A stretch of 64,000 nt of DNA. Origin: Kappaphycus alvarezii (Eukaryota; Rhodophyta; Florideophyceae; Gigartinales; Solieriaceae). Numbering within the stretch: the first letter of the stretch is position 1; every line of letters begins with the position of its first letter. The DNA lies in the NCBI GenBank assembly GCA_002205965.3, contig NADL03000084.1:248001-312000 (forward strand), given 5' to 3'. A program made the translations under genes and the position numbers. Shown here piece after piece: positions 1 to 11,100 of this stretch. The notes below the pieces were generated by a model. It saw only the letters and a list, made by a program, of their open reading frames with translations, did no database searches and was not told the origin of the DNA.

Positions 1-1026
1 GTTCGCCCTTTTACTCTTTTCATTCTGCCTATCAATGAAAACATCAACATATTGCAATAGTTAAGAGCCAATATGGAACATGCAACCTACCACTAGGGGA
101 TCAGTGTTTTCAAATTTCAAGTTGAGAAGAAATAATTAACCCCAAAAGCTTCAATTTAAGTGGAAAAGTAGATATTAAATTAAAAAGTGCGTGCAGACCT
201 TTGTCGGTAGAAGATGAAGTATCAGTAACTAAGGGACCTAGAATGCTTTACAAGTGAAACAGTGCTGCAATTATGTAAGTACAGTTTGGTTAAATTGTAA
301 AATAAAATTATGACTATATGGTAGTATTTATCACAATGTTACAACATCCAAAAATTTCTCTTGAGGCATCAAATTTTATGGAAATCGAGATGATAACTTT
401 TTATCAAAAAATAGGAAACTGCAAATATAGAAATGAAATATTTTAATCTAATCCATTTACTTCTCCAGTTAAAATCAAGTTACGTTCAAAAATTTAAACT
501 ATAAAACTGCTGTCCAGAAAATTATGAAATCCTCTGCAATAAGCTTGACGCTAAATTTACCTTCATAGCTAACATTGGACATTTTCGTTTCATTTCATTC
601 CCAACTCAGAATTTATGTTCTTTACGTTTATAAACCATAATTAAAAAACTGAAATTAAGCCTATTTCACACACCATATCATATTTGAATCGTTTTAAATA
701 TCTCTTAAAATAATTACAGAAAAGAAGAGAAATGGTTTACATGAAAGTAATCTCTTTTTAAAAGTTTTACTTTTTCTTCCACCTTTTTGGAATAATAGCA
801 AAACTGTGTTTGCAAGAAAAGAAACTAATTCCAATATTTACTTAGTAGGATAAGAAAAATACTAGAACTTCAGCAGTACTTGAAAGTTTCATTCCCGAAT
901 TGGTACTGAACTTGATTAATAACAAAACAAAAATTCCTGGAATCTATTATAGTTCCATGCGCTACCAATGACATTTAAAATGCGGTAATTGAACTTTGCG
1001 TTGAGATAAACTGATCAAGATAATAG
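1..1026. other. AT-rich intergenic DNA, no gene seen
   Basis: Low-GC sequence with stops in all frames. Nothing coding, no tRNA-like structure and no transposon motif could be supported. It ends abruptly at the C-terminal codons of the first small secreted-protein gene. Confidence 0.6.
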
Positions 1027-1338
1027 TTAGAGGACCGGAGAAGCTTCGAGCTCACCTGCGAAGGCAAGTCCAACTCCAACACCAGCACCAGCAAGAGCAA
1101 CGTCCCCACCAGAGGCAGCAGCAGATCCAGAGGTAGTGTCACCGCCAACGGCAACAGCATTGTCCCCGGTAGCAGAGGCGCTGGTAGAGTCTGTCGTCAC
1201 GGAAACAGTGGAAGTTTCCGCTCCCATCCCAGGCACCATGGCGGCGGGAGACATTGAAGGTGTCGGGGAGGCCGGCGCGACGCGGTGGGCGTTGGCGAAG
1301 GCGAAGATAGCGGCGATGACTGCAGTTGTGAACTTCAT
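1027..1338 (-). CDS. Small secreted Ala/Ser/Thr/Gly-rich protein, copy A (103 aa)
   Basis: Intronless 103-residue ORF. Residues 1-17 (MKFTTAVIAAIFAFANA) form a classic signal peptide with a likely cleavage site after ANA. The mature part of about 86 residues has no Cys, Trp or Tyr. It runs from a Pro/Ser/Met-rich segment (20-40) through a Ser/Thr-rich middle (41-58) to a Gly/Ala/Val-rich hydrophobic stretch (78-95) ending in S-P-V-L. I do not recognise the family. A cell-wall or extracellular structural role is possible, and a GPI-anchor signal is conceivable, but the acidic tail argues against it. The gene is GC-rich in very AT-rich surroundings. The ATG sits in an A-rich context with a TATA-like box near 1443-1451. 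This copy ends with Val-Leu where the others end Ala-Leu, because the palindrome boundary falls in the last codons. Coding is supported by five paralogues with synonymous changes at the C-terminus. Confidence 0.8.
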   Translation of the reverse strand: MKFTTAVIAAIFAFANAHRVAPASPTPSMSPAAMVPGMGAETSTVSVTTDSTSASATGDNAVAVGGDTTSGSAAASGGDVALAGAGVGVGLAFAGELEASPVL

Positions 1339-1442
1339 TTTTTAGGATTGAGGCGGAGGTGTGATTTCAAAATGAATGAATGCTGAGTATGCTGCTTCTT
1401 ACCTTAAACGGAAAAACATTTTCTTTCTTTTGAAATTTGGTT

Positions 1443-1451
1443 CCTTATATT
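1443..1451 (-). promoter_or_regulatory. TATA-like box of copy A
   Basis: The minus strand reads AATATAAGG about 105-113 bp before the ATG at 1338. It is the mirror of the box of copy D. The spacing agrees with the other four copies. Confidence 0.5.
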
Positions 1452-1542
1452 GTATTTGAAGAGATGGCTATATGATTAGTGCCACGAAGTACAGTACTGG
1501 CGTAACAAAGACAATCAAATTAGAGACCATATTCATTCAGTG

Positions 1543-1722
1543 GAAATCGTGAAACTAATTTTTGAGTCTTTTTCTGAAAGGGTTTCGTTTTTAACGATCT
1601 TCCCTTGTGTAAAGACACGCTGCGGCGACGGTTTATTCCAACACAGCATGACTTTCCGGTGGCCTTAGACAAGCCTTGTGATGTCGCCCCGGCTGACCTG
1701 CCTCCTTTCCGGACTCTCTAAT
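1543..1722 (+). other. Coding-like islet, left-arm version (possible exon relic)
   Basis: A patch of higher GC inside the AT-rich arm. The mirror version at 7470-7652 is open for about 60 codons and contains a charged, Pro-containing stretch. It has no ATG at its start. The left version has one T fewer at 1588-1592 and so is out of frame. I do not recognise the peptide. It could be an exon or a transposon scrap. Confidence 0.2.
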
Positions 1723-3918
1723 ACACAGACCTTTCACTTTAGTCTCAGAAACTAACCGTCTTACATACATAATCAGTAATGCACCCTAAATACCCGTTTT
1801 TATTGACAGTTATAGATATTTCGTGTTTCGAAAGAATGTTTAGGGAAGCTAGGTGTTTTTGGTTCCGTAATGTTTGGAAAAACTTTTCATTCTCTTCCAT
1901 GCATCATAACTTACTGATTGTTTTGATAATTTTAAGAATATTTTTTGTTAATATATTCCAATACTTAATAAAGCTATTAAACGAGTTATTTAGTTTCAGT
2001 ATGGACCGCAAATTCTTAAAGATTAGTGCACTTTTGCGAGCAACTTCTATTTGACCAATTCAAAATTTTACATTGAACTTTTTTAACACTATCTTATTGT
2101 TCTATAGGTTATGGAACAATAGTGGTATCTATGCCCTAAAGCTTTTTCCATTCTGTTTTCAGTGCAAGAATATTGCTTCTTTAAATAAACTTCTTCAAAC
2201 ACCCTTGACCCTATGTACGTAAAGTAAATACCATGGAAGTTGCAGTCTAACATAGAGGGAAAAACAAATTCTGTTCAATATTGTTTTGGGTCCAGACAAA
2301 TTCATCTATAATGATTAACATTTGGTGCTGCTTTACTGTTTAGAGCAAGCTTCGAACAAAAATGATTTGAAATAAGTAATCAAATGCTTGGATACGTTTT
2401 GATAAACAGTTTAAACACTTTTAAAATATTTATTGCCTTTATTTACCTATAAATGTAATTAAAATTTCTTTTTCGGACATTTTGTGGAAAGATTAACTCT
2501 TGTCAAGTATAGATTATGTTTTTTGCTCACCGACATAATATCCTTCATAATTAAGTTTTAAATGACATTGCGTTGTTTCGCATACGTATGTAAGTTAACG
2601 TTACCTTACTCGAATTAAAAATGGTTCAACTTTATTAAAACATTTCAAATCTATATTTGATAAGAAATATTATGTTATAAACCAAATTCTCTCTATGCCT
2701 TCATAGAAAATTTGGTAATAGATATTCAATTGCATTTTTATAAATCTGAAAGATGAAGTAAAAATTCATTCAGTTATTTTTTCTATTTGGAATCATTTTC
2801 ATGCATTTCTTAGAATCACAAATAAATTTCTTGAAATCTGCTATACTAGAAATTAGAGAACTTTAATCTTAATGTTGATAGCAGAAACTTGAAGCAGCTT
2901 TGTTTGTTAAGAATATGTTTTCCTAGCATAAATTATCATAAATACTTTAGAAGCTGTACAAAGAAATTGCCTACTTAATGTCTAGAACGATATTTGATTT
3001 TTCTTTAAGAAGTGAATGCATGTTTTCTTTTCTCTTTAGAGTTTTTTCGATGGAGCCATTTATTTTCATGTTTTTAATTTACACTATTTTTTTGAATGGA
3101 TTCCAAACGAAAGGAGATATAAACAAAGTATTGCTTTCAAAACTTAAGGAAATGATTGACTGATACATAAAGATAAAATAATCATAAAATATGAGTGAAG
3201 AATGATTTTTGAAATGTTGTGAGTTTTTTCTCTACATTTTTATCAATACATGCATTCCGGGCGAAATGATTTGAAGCGTACAAAATTATTTAATACTCTG
3301 TAAGACAAACCAAACCCCTTCATGCTGACTTTGGTAGAAAGTGTCTCCCGGTTGTCCAAAAACTATTTATATGCGTAGTAAATTAATGGAGAGAAGATGC
3401 TACAATAGGTATAAAGATTTTGCAAGTAAAAAACCAAATATATTTCAAATGGCTTTCTCTGTACCCTTACTTGAGATTTTTATGGTCAATTCTTGGATTC
3501 TCTTCATAATCAACACGATATTCAATTAAAAGTAATTGATGTATTGTTAGAAATAATTTATATAGCTTTATAAAACTTTATCGCAATGTTTCCACCACAA
3601 ACTTTAGAAATTATGCGCCAACACGATCGAAAGCAACGAATACTATACCAAATGTATTGTAATTATTGCATTGTGAAAGTTCTAAGTATACGCATTGAAC
3701 GATATTTGTGACTCAGTATTACATTTTAATTACCATAACACATTTCTGTAATCATTCAAAAAAACTTCCAAACGATATCTAAGAAAGCCTTAAAAAAATC
3801 CTGTATGGACACTGTAATACTCGAACTGGTCCTTTGAATTGCAAGGAAAGTTTTCCTTGGCACTATTGCAGTCCCGAATTCACCTAGCGCATAACTATAG
3901 CGAGCCAAGCGAAAACAT
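1723..3918. other. AT-rich interior of the left palindrome arm, no gene seen
   Basis: About 2.2 kb of low-GC DNA between the two gene copies. It holds short open stretches (about 60-90 codons at 1779-2054, 2978-3163 and 3341-3529) whose Phe/Ile/Leu/Lys-rich composition is what random AT-rich DNA gives. The mirror image is 5273-7469. Confidence 0.6.
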
Positions 3919-4230
3919 TTAAAGTGCTGGTGAAGCTTCGAGCTCACCTGCGAAGGCAAGTCCAACTCCAACACCAGCACCAGCAAGAGCAACGTCCCCA
4001 CCAGAGGCAGCAGCAGATCCAGAGGTAGTGTCACCGCCAACGGCAACAGCATTGTCCCCGGTAGCAGAGGCGCTGGTAGAGTCTGTCGTCACGGAAACAG
4101 TGGAAGTTTCCGCTCCCATCCCAGGCACCATGGCGGCGGGAGACATTGAAGGTGTCGGGGAGGCCGGCGCGACGCGGTGGGCGTTGGCGAAGGCGAAGAT
4201 AGCGGCGATGACTGCAGTTGTGAACTTCAT
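3919..4230 (-). CDS. Small secreted Ala/Ser/Thr/Gly-rich protein, copy B (103 aa)
   Basis: Same 103-residue product as copy A, with the C-terminus S-P-A-L. It lies at the inner end of the left arm and is transcribed outwards, divergently from copy C across the 624-bp spacer. The shared leader of about 50 bp directly before the ATG reads, on the minus strand, actcagtattcattcat followed by a CCTCCGCCTC core and an A-run. Upstream of that it uses spacer sequence, with its own TATA-like box near 4337-4349. No disruption is seen, so I consider it as likely to be expressed as its twins. Confidence 0.8.
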   Translation of the reverse strand: MKFTTAVIAAIFAFANAHRVAPASPTPSMSPAAMVPGMGAETSTVSVTTDSTSASATGDNAVAVGGDTTSGSAAASGGDVALAGAGVGVGLAFAGELEASPAL

Positions 4231-4336
4231 TTTTTAGGATTGAGGCGGAGGTGTGATTTCAAAATGAATGAATACTGAGTATGCTGCTTCTTGCTTTGAA
4301 AGTAAGGACGTTTTCTCTTTCCATCTCAATCGTTAA

Positions 4337-4349
4337 CTATATATATAAT
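4337..4349 (-). promoter_or_regulatory. TATA-like box of copy B
   Basis: The minus strand reads TATTATATATATAG about 107-119 bp before the ATG at 4230. It lies in the unique spacer, so it is not simply inherited from the arm sequence, yet its spacing matches the other copies. Confidence 0.5.
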
Positions 4350-4846
4350 ATTTATGTAAATTCTTTGCGTAGCTACAAAAAAAATATTTGAATCACTGCA
4401 TGAGAGCCATAAACTATTGAATATTTCGTGTTTAAATGACTTTTTCTGTTAATATTTCAAAGATGCAAGCTTCAGATGTACCTATTTGAATATTAAATGA
4501 ACCATTGGGAGAACATATGAGAAAAATACGGAAAAATTACGTAGAAATTTTGCATTTTTCATGATTTTCTCGGTTTTCATATTTTACATAAAAACGGAAC
4601 TGATGTAAGAATACTAGCAGAATTCTTCTTGCAAAACGTTAATAACGGAAAAACGTTACAACTGTTTTCTAAATCAAAAAATTTTACTCTTCCCTATGAA
4701 AAGGTTGGTCACCAATGGACACATCAGAAAACATTCTATGTAAAAACTTATTGGCATTCAAACAAATATGAATGATTCCTGCAAGATATTCACGAAACAG
4801 AAAAAATACAAATGTCTAATTTCAAAATACAACTCGTCATACTTTG

Positions 4847-4857
4847 TACTTAAACGG
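4847..4857 (+). promoter_or_regulatory. TATA-like box of copy C
   Basis: TACTTAAACGG about 104-114 bp before the ATG at 4961. This is a weaker match to TATA, but at the common spacing and in unique spacer sequence. Confidence 0.35.
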
Positions 4858-4960
4858 TTCCCCTGGAACTGAAATCGGCCAAACATAAAATTCAAGGCAA
4901 GAAGAACCATACTCAGTATTCATTCATTTTGAAATCACACCTCCGCCTCAATCCTAAAAA

Positions 4961-5272
4961 ATGAAGTTCACAACTGCAGTCATCGCCGCTATCTTCGCCT
5001 TCGCCAACGCCCACCGCGTCGCGCCGGCCTCCCCGACACCTTCAATGTCTCCCGCCGCCATGGTGCCTGGGATGGGAGCGGAAACTTCCACTGTTTCCGT
5101 GACGACAGACTCTACCAGCGCCTCTGCTACCGGGGACAATGCTGTTGCCGTTGGCGGTGACACTACCTCTGGATCTGCTGCTGCCTCTGGTGGGGACGTT
5201 GCTCTTGCTGGTGCTGGTGTTGGAGTTGGACTTGCCTTCGCAGGTGAGCTCGAAGCTTCACCAGCACTTTAA
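4961..5272 (+). CDS. Small secreted Ala/Ser/Thr/Gly-rich protein, copy C (103 aa)
   Basis: Mirror twin of copy B, encoding the same 103 residues with signal peptide and the S-P-A-L terminus (codons TCA CCA GCA CTT, stop TAA). It starts at the first ATG after the conserved CCTCCGCCTC leader. The coding region is near 60 percent GC against roughly 30 percent around it. Homology to the other copies stops shortly after the stop codon, so the conserved module is leader plus CDS. A second reading frame on the opposite strand is also open, but it begins without a leader or promoter and is taken as a shadow. Confidence 0.8.
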   Translation: MKFTTAVIAAIFAFANAHRVAPASPTPSMSPAAMVPGMGAETSTVSVTTDSTSASATGDNAVAVGGDTTSGSAAASGGDVALAGAGVGVGLAFAGELEASPAL

Positions 5273-7469
5273 ATGTTTTCGCTTGGCTCGCTATAGTTAT
5301 GTGCTAGGTGAATTCGGGACTGCAATAGTGCCAAGGAAAACTTTCCTTGCAATTCAAAGGACCAGTTCGAGTATTACAGTGTCCATACAGGATTTTTTTA
5401 AGGCTTTCTTAGATATCGTTTGGAAGTTTTTTTGAATGATTACAGAAATGTGTTATGGTAATTAAAATGTAATACTGAGTCACAAATATCGTTCAATGCG
5501 TATACTTAGAACTTTCACAATGCAATAATTACAATACATTTGGTATAGTATTCGTTGCTTTCGATCGTGTTGGCGCATAATTTCTAAAGTTTGTGGTGGA
5601 AACATTGCGATAAAGTTTTATAAAGCTATATAAATTATTTCTAACAATACATCAATTACTTTTAATTGAATATCGTGTTGATTATGAAGAGAATCCAAGA
5701 ATTGACCATAAAAATCTCAAGTAAGGGTACAGAGAAAGCCATTTGAAATATATTTGGTTTTTTACTTGCAAAATCTTTATACCTATTGTAGCATCTTCTC
5801 TCCATTAATTTACTACGCATATAAATAGTTTTTGGACAACCGGGAGACACTTTCTACCAAAGTCAGCATGAAGGGGTTTGGTTTGTCTTACAGAGTATTA
5901 AATAATTTTGTACGCTTCAAATCATTTCGCCCGGAATGCATGTATTGATAAAAATGTAGAGAAAAAACTCACAACATTTCAAAAATCATTCTTCACTCAT
6001 ATTTTATGATTATTTTATCTTTATGTATCAGTCAATCATTTCCTTAAGTTTTGAAAGCAATACTTTGTTTATATCTCCTTTCGTTTGGAATCCATTCAAA
6101 AAAATAGTGTAAATTAAAAACATGAAAATAAATGGCTCCATCGAAAAAACTCTAAAGAGAAAAGAAAACATGCATTCACTTCTTAAAGAAAAATCAAATA
6201 TCGTTCTAGACATTAAGTAGGCAATTTCTTTGTACAGCTTCTAAAGTATTATGATAATTTATGCTAGGAAACATATTCTTAACAAACAAAGCTGCTTCAA
6301 GTTTCTGCTATCAACATTAAGATTAAAGTTCTCTAATTTCTAGTATAGCAGATTTCAAGAAATTTATTTGTGATTCTAAGAAATGCATGAAAATGATTCC
6401 AAATAGAAAAAATAACTGAATGAATTTTTACTTCATCTTTCAGATTTATAAAAATGCAATTGAATATCTATTACCAAATTTTCTATGAAGGCATAGAGAG
6501 AATTTGGTTTATAACATAATATTTCCTTATCAAATATAGATTTGAAATGTTTTAATAAAGTTGAACCATTTTTAATTCGAGTAAGGTAACGTTAACTTAC
6601 ATACGTATGCGAAACAACGCAATGTCATTTAAAACTTAATTATGAAGGATATTATGTCGGTGAGCAAAAAACATAATCTATACTTGACAAGAGTTAATCT
6701 TTCCACAAAATGTCCGAAAAAGAAATTTTAATTACATTTATAGGTAAATAAAGGCAATAAATATTTTAAAAGTGTTTAAACTGTTTATCAAAACGTATCC
6801 AAGCATTTGATTACTTATTTCAAATCATTTTTGTTCGAAGCTTGCTCTAAACAGTAAAGCAGCACCAAATGTTAATCATTATAGATGAATTTGTCTGGAC
6901 CCAAAACAATATTGAACAGAATTTGTTTTTCCCTCTATGTTAGACTGCAACTTCCATGGTATTTACTTTACGTACATAGGGTCAAGGGTGTTTGAAGAAG
7001 TTTATTTAAAGAAGCAATATTCTTGCACTGAAAACAGAATGGAAAAAGCTTTAGGGCATAGATACCACTATTGTTCCCATAACCTATAGAACAATAAGAT
7101 AGTGTTAAAAAAGTTCAATGTAAAATTTTGAATTGGTCAAATAGAAGTTGCTCGCAAAAGTGCACTAATCTTTAAGAATTTGCGGTCCATACTGAAACTA
7201 AATAACTCGTTTAATAGCTTTATTAAGTATTGGAATATATTAACAAAAAATATTCTTAAAATTATCAAAACAATCAGTAAGTTATGATGCATGGAAGAGA
7301 ATGAAAAGTTTTTCCAAACATTACGGAACCAAAAACACCTAGCTTCCCTAAACATTCTTTCGAAACACGAAATATCTATAACTGTCAATAAAAACGGGTA
7401 TTTAGGGTGCATTACTGATTATGTATGTAAGACGGTTAGTTTCTGAGACTAAAGTGAAAGGTCTGTGTA

Positions 7470-7652
7470 TTAGAGAGTCCGGAAAGGAGGCAGGTCAGCC
7501 GGGGCGACATCACAAGGCTTGTCTAAGGCCACCGGAAAGTCATGCTGTGTTGGAATAAACCGTCGCCGCAGCGTGTCTTTACACAAGGGAAGATCGTTAA
7601 AAAACGAAACCCTTTCAGAAAAAGACTCAAAAATTAGTTTCACGATTTCCAC
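7470..7652 (-). other. Coding-like islet, right-arm version (open for about 60 codons)
   Basis: Mirror of 1543-1722, here uninterrupted up to a stop. The frame begins at GTG with no ATG, so on its own it is not a gene. It could be an internal exon or a transposon remnant. The product is unrecognised. Confidence 0.2.
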
Positions 7653-7742
7653 TGAATGAATATGGTCTCTAATTTGATTGTCTTTGTTACGCCAGTACTG
7701 TACTTCGTGGCACTAATCATATAGCCATCTCTTCAAATACAA

Positions 7743-7749
7743 TATAAGG
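7743..7749 (+). promoter_or_regulatory. TATA-like box of copy D
   Basis: TATAAGG about 105-111 bp before the ATG at 7854. Confidence 0.5.
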
Positions 7750-7853
7750 AACCAAATTTCAAAAGAAAGAAAATGTTTTTCCGTTTAAGGTAAGAAGCAG
7801 CATACTCAGCATTCATTCATTTTGAAATCACACCTCCGCCTCAATCCTAAAAA

Positions 7854-8165
7854 ATGAAGTTCACAACTGCAGTCATCGCCGCTATCTTCGCCTTCGCCAA
7901 CGCCCACCGCGTCGCGCCGGCCTCCCCGACACCTTCAATGTCTCCCGCCGCCATGGTGCCTGGGATGGGAGCGGAAACTTCCACTGTTTCCGTGACGACA
8001 GACTCTACCAGCGCCTCTGCTACCGGGGACAATGCTGTTGCCGTTGGCGGTGACACTACCTCTGGATCTGCTGCTGCCTCTGGTGGGGACGTTGCTCTTG
8101 CTGGTGCTGGTGTTGGAGTTGGACTTGCCTTCGCAGGTGAACTCGAAGCTTCACCGGCATTGTAA
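7854..8165 (+). CDS. Small secreted Ala/Ser/Thr/Gly-rich protein, copy D (103 aa)
   Basis: Outer copy of the right arm and mirror twin of copy A, encoding the same protein with the S-P-A-L terminus. Its last codons are TCA CCG GCA TTG and stop TAA. Copy A uses TCT CCG GTC CTC TAA and copy C uses TCA CCA GCA CTT TAA, so the C-terminal residues are kept while the codons drift. The leader differs by one base from copies B, C and E (cagcattc instead of cagtattc). Downstream DNA is unrelated to that after the other copies. Confidence 0.8.
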   Translation: MKFTTAVIAAIFAFANAHRVAPASPTPSMSPAAMVPGMGAETSTVSVTTDSTSASATGDNAVAVGGDTTSGSAAASGGDVALAGAGVGVGLAFAGELEASPAL

Positions 8166-11100
8166 ATATTTTATAGACTCAAAGCATATTTTCGAGGCCT
8201 ATTGTGTGCAAGAATGAACTGAAGCTGAGATGGACTTCTAGTGTCTAAATGGATTCATTATGGAATGTTAAGTAGTAATGCAAAAGGATACTCATGGGAT
8301 TGTATCTGGCCATACGAAAACGCCTCAAAAAAGGACTTTGCACACTCTGTCTGCGACACGATGAAATATCGGTTTTTGTGGATCATATTGTTATATTTGG
8401 TCACTGGAAACATTCTGACTGTATCTTTGACCTCAGTCTCCTATTTGGCAAACTTTTGCCGAAGTCGATCTGATTTGTACAGTAAAGTCTAAATTGTCTC
8501 TAGGTTTAAGGAAATTAAAAAATAAGTCATGGAGCCCAAGTCACACGAATTACAACTGTCTCTCTAGCTTGGCGGAAATACCACCTATATTTTTTAAACT
8601 TTTGCATGATAGAAGTTTGCGTTGTTCCGGATTAAAGCCGAGTAAGTAAATTAGTATATTTTTCAGGAGACTTTTATTTCTTGCAAGAGTTTTATCTATT
8701 TCCAGATGACTGCAGTCTTTTGTAGGTGGAAAACTCTGGCGTATCGAGGTAGCAATCATGATATAATCCAAAAAGTACCTACTTTCTAAGATTAAATATG
8801 GGACAGGGAAAATTTAAAATTACCTGACAAAACAATGTTATTCAATCCTAAATATACATATAGTCCCTATCAAGTTAAATTGTTGGTATTTATGACAAAC
8901 GTGATTTCAGATACCGGAAAAAACGTGATAGACCTTTTCTCACGTCATTTCATTTATATTTTTCGGAGTGAGGAAGACAAAATTTTACCTAGCTAAGCTC
9001 CAATAGGAGAATATTTCAGATATAATATTATTCAGAGGAAATGAATTTAAATTTAATTCATAGAATCTAGAAATAAATCTATATTTTAGGGAGCTATTGG
9101 TTCTATACATCCTGAAATAATATTTTACGAGTCTCAATAATATTTTACACAGTAATTTACGATTTCTTCAAAATTATAAGCCTTGTAGCGAACTAATTCT
9201 TGAAAATTCATGAAACTAATTATTTAATTTGTAGTTCTCTAAAGTAAAGAAGTATTTTGATACTGAACTAGTTTTTGCCAAGTTACATACTATTAAGTTT
9301 CCCTGCTGCATTGTATTGAATATTTAAAATAAAATTACGAACTATCCATATTTACTCATCTTTTCTTCATATAATTTATCTTTTTTTATTTTCTTCTCAA
9401 TTAATTATTTTTTAAACCCCTTGCTGCTCATTAGTGGAACAGTCAAATTTTTGTTGTTTAGAAATAAGTGAAAGCAGTAATAATATACAATTTTCCAATG
9501 AAATGAGTAATAATAATTTTAGTTTCGATATATTTCATATTTATTGTTGAAACATTTTCCATTGACGTTTTTCCTTTAATCAAAGAGGAATAAAGTCAAT
9601 TGAAAAGCTTTCTAAAACTAAAATTTATCGTCTCAATAATAAATTTTGAACATTGAATGTACTCCAAATATTAACATTGATACTGAAATTTTTAAATTTT
9701 GTTCCGTTATTAGGTGGTGAAATGCTTCTTTTTCATCAGAAGTACACGAAAAATAATTTAAGCCGTTTCTTACAGCCTGAATTACATTAAGCTTATAAAT
9801 TCCTTAATAAAAAATCAATTATTTTTTTTTGTTTTGAGAACTTTATCTTCAGCAAAGCTTCAATATTTTATCATTTATCATGAATATTTTTTCACTTGGC
9901 TGTTTTAATGATAAATCTCTGAGCAAAGAAGGATCGTATACTTCTTTGCTGAGATTTATCATACTTCTTTCCACAAAAAACCTATCATGCCCATTAGTAC
10001 CTCTATTTTTCGGGTAAATTAATATTCACTACTAAAATACTGTTTACATTTGGATTCGTAGATATCCTTGAATATGAGAAATGTTTTTGTAAGCTTCTTT
10101 AGAAAAGGATCTCTTGTGTATTTCATACCTGAAATTGTAAACCATGAACAGTTGCATGAAGAATTATGATTGATTTTGAAACAGATATTTATGCGAGTAG
10201 GTCCAATCTAATTCACGACAAATTTCATCCAAAAAGCGCAGATATTTTCTGATAATAAAAGTGCAAAACTTCAATTTCATCTGCACATTCAACAAGATTT
10301 CTCTTTTTTTAATGTAGGGACTGTTTAAAAAATATCTCTAATTATCTTGAGGGAACTAGTTTTGTCGGCTAAAATATTGCTCTTACTATTTTTTGTAGAT
10401 AAAGTTCTGATCAATTATTCAGAGACCAACATTGCATAGTAAGAATCAACGATTAAGAAATTTAAGAAAGGTTCAATTAGTATCTGCTAATTACAATTAT
10501 GATTTGAATGAAACTATAGCATACAAGCAAGCCTTCTTAGCGCAGGACGATCAATATTTCATGTCCAAGTAGTTGGTTTGGCATCTCTACTAGATATTTG
10601 TGAAGTTTGTAGCTATTGTAAATATTTAAAGCCTCTAAGCAGTTCCGAATAAATTTGTTAGATAAAACAAATACAGAAGAATATTTAAGCTATAAATAAA
10701 CTGTACTCTATCCCTTTACAAAAACCAAAAAAAATCTGGCTTATTCCAGAAGCCTACGAGATCCTGTTATTTTACAAGATTTATCTGACATTAAATTCGA
10801 GAATTTTTCTACCGCTAGTACAGATAACATACTTCGCCTTTATTATAATTTCTGTTACTTTTTTCTCATTTAACTCCATTAGGTAGGAGTTCAACAATTT
10901 TCCTGGAAAGCAAAGAAATCAATTTTTTCATATCTGTCTTTATGTTTTCAAATTTGTTTTGATAATTTGCAATTGTGTCTGCTCGCATGACATCAAATAT
11001 GTATCTAGAAAATCATCCTCAATTATTTTGTACTTGAAAATATTTTTTTAAAATGATGCATATCTCTACTTCCTTTTTTATGTTCATGTATATTAAAATA

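Larger units (their letters stand above)
1034..4283 (+). repeat. Left arm of a 3.25-kb inverted repeat (palindrome)
   Basis: This segment is the reverse complement of 4908-8158. Mirror coordinates sum to 9191 over most of the length and to 9192 at the outer end, so the arms pair almost base for base. The differences I found are about five single-base indels, mostly in homopolymers (for example five T at 1588-1592 against six A at 7599-7604), and a few substitutions such as a C/T change in the leader of the outer gene copy. Each end of the arm carries a small secreted-protein gene in the same direction (minus here). The interior is AT-rich. Confidence 0.95.
4284..4907. other. Palindrome spacer (624 bp), divergent intergenic region
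   Basis: Unique AT-rich sequence between the two arms. It separates the divergent inner gene copies (minus at 3919-4230, plus at 4961-5272). It supplies a different TATA-like box to each side, near 4337-4349 and 4847-4857. No ORF of note is present. Confidence 0.8.
4908..8158 (-). repeat. Right arm of the 3.25-kb inverted repeat
   Basis: Mirror image of 1034-4283 at well over 99 percent identity. The inner boundary lies just upstream of the conserved gene leader, at the sequence actcagtattcattcat. The outer boundary lies inside the last codons of the outer gene copy, where the two arms switch to different codons for the same residues. Both gene copies in this arm are on the plus strand. Confidence 0.95.

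Noticed and set aside
975..1160. Leucine-rich overlapping frame (L-L-P-L-A-V...) within the secreted-protein genes
   Set aside because: Alternative frame of the Ala/Gly/Ser-rich 3' half. The third-position drift in copy E preserves the other frame, not this one.
1136..1345. 69-codon ORF on the strand opposite each small secreted-protein gene
   Set aside because: It exactly mirrors the GC-rich gene, begins inside it and has no leader or promoter. It is present in all copies only because the DNA is near-identical, so it was treated as a shadow frame.
1779..2054. 91-codon AT-rich ORF in each palindrome arm
   Set aside because: Phe/Ile/Leu/Lys composition expected of random AT-rich DNA. Conservation between the arms reflects recent duplication.
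8241..8492. 83-codon ORF downstream of gene copy D
   Set aside because: No homologue recognised, no promoter or paralogue, and not present after the other copies.
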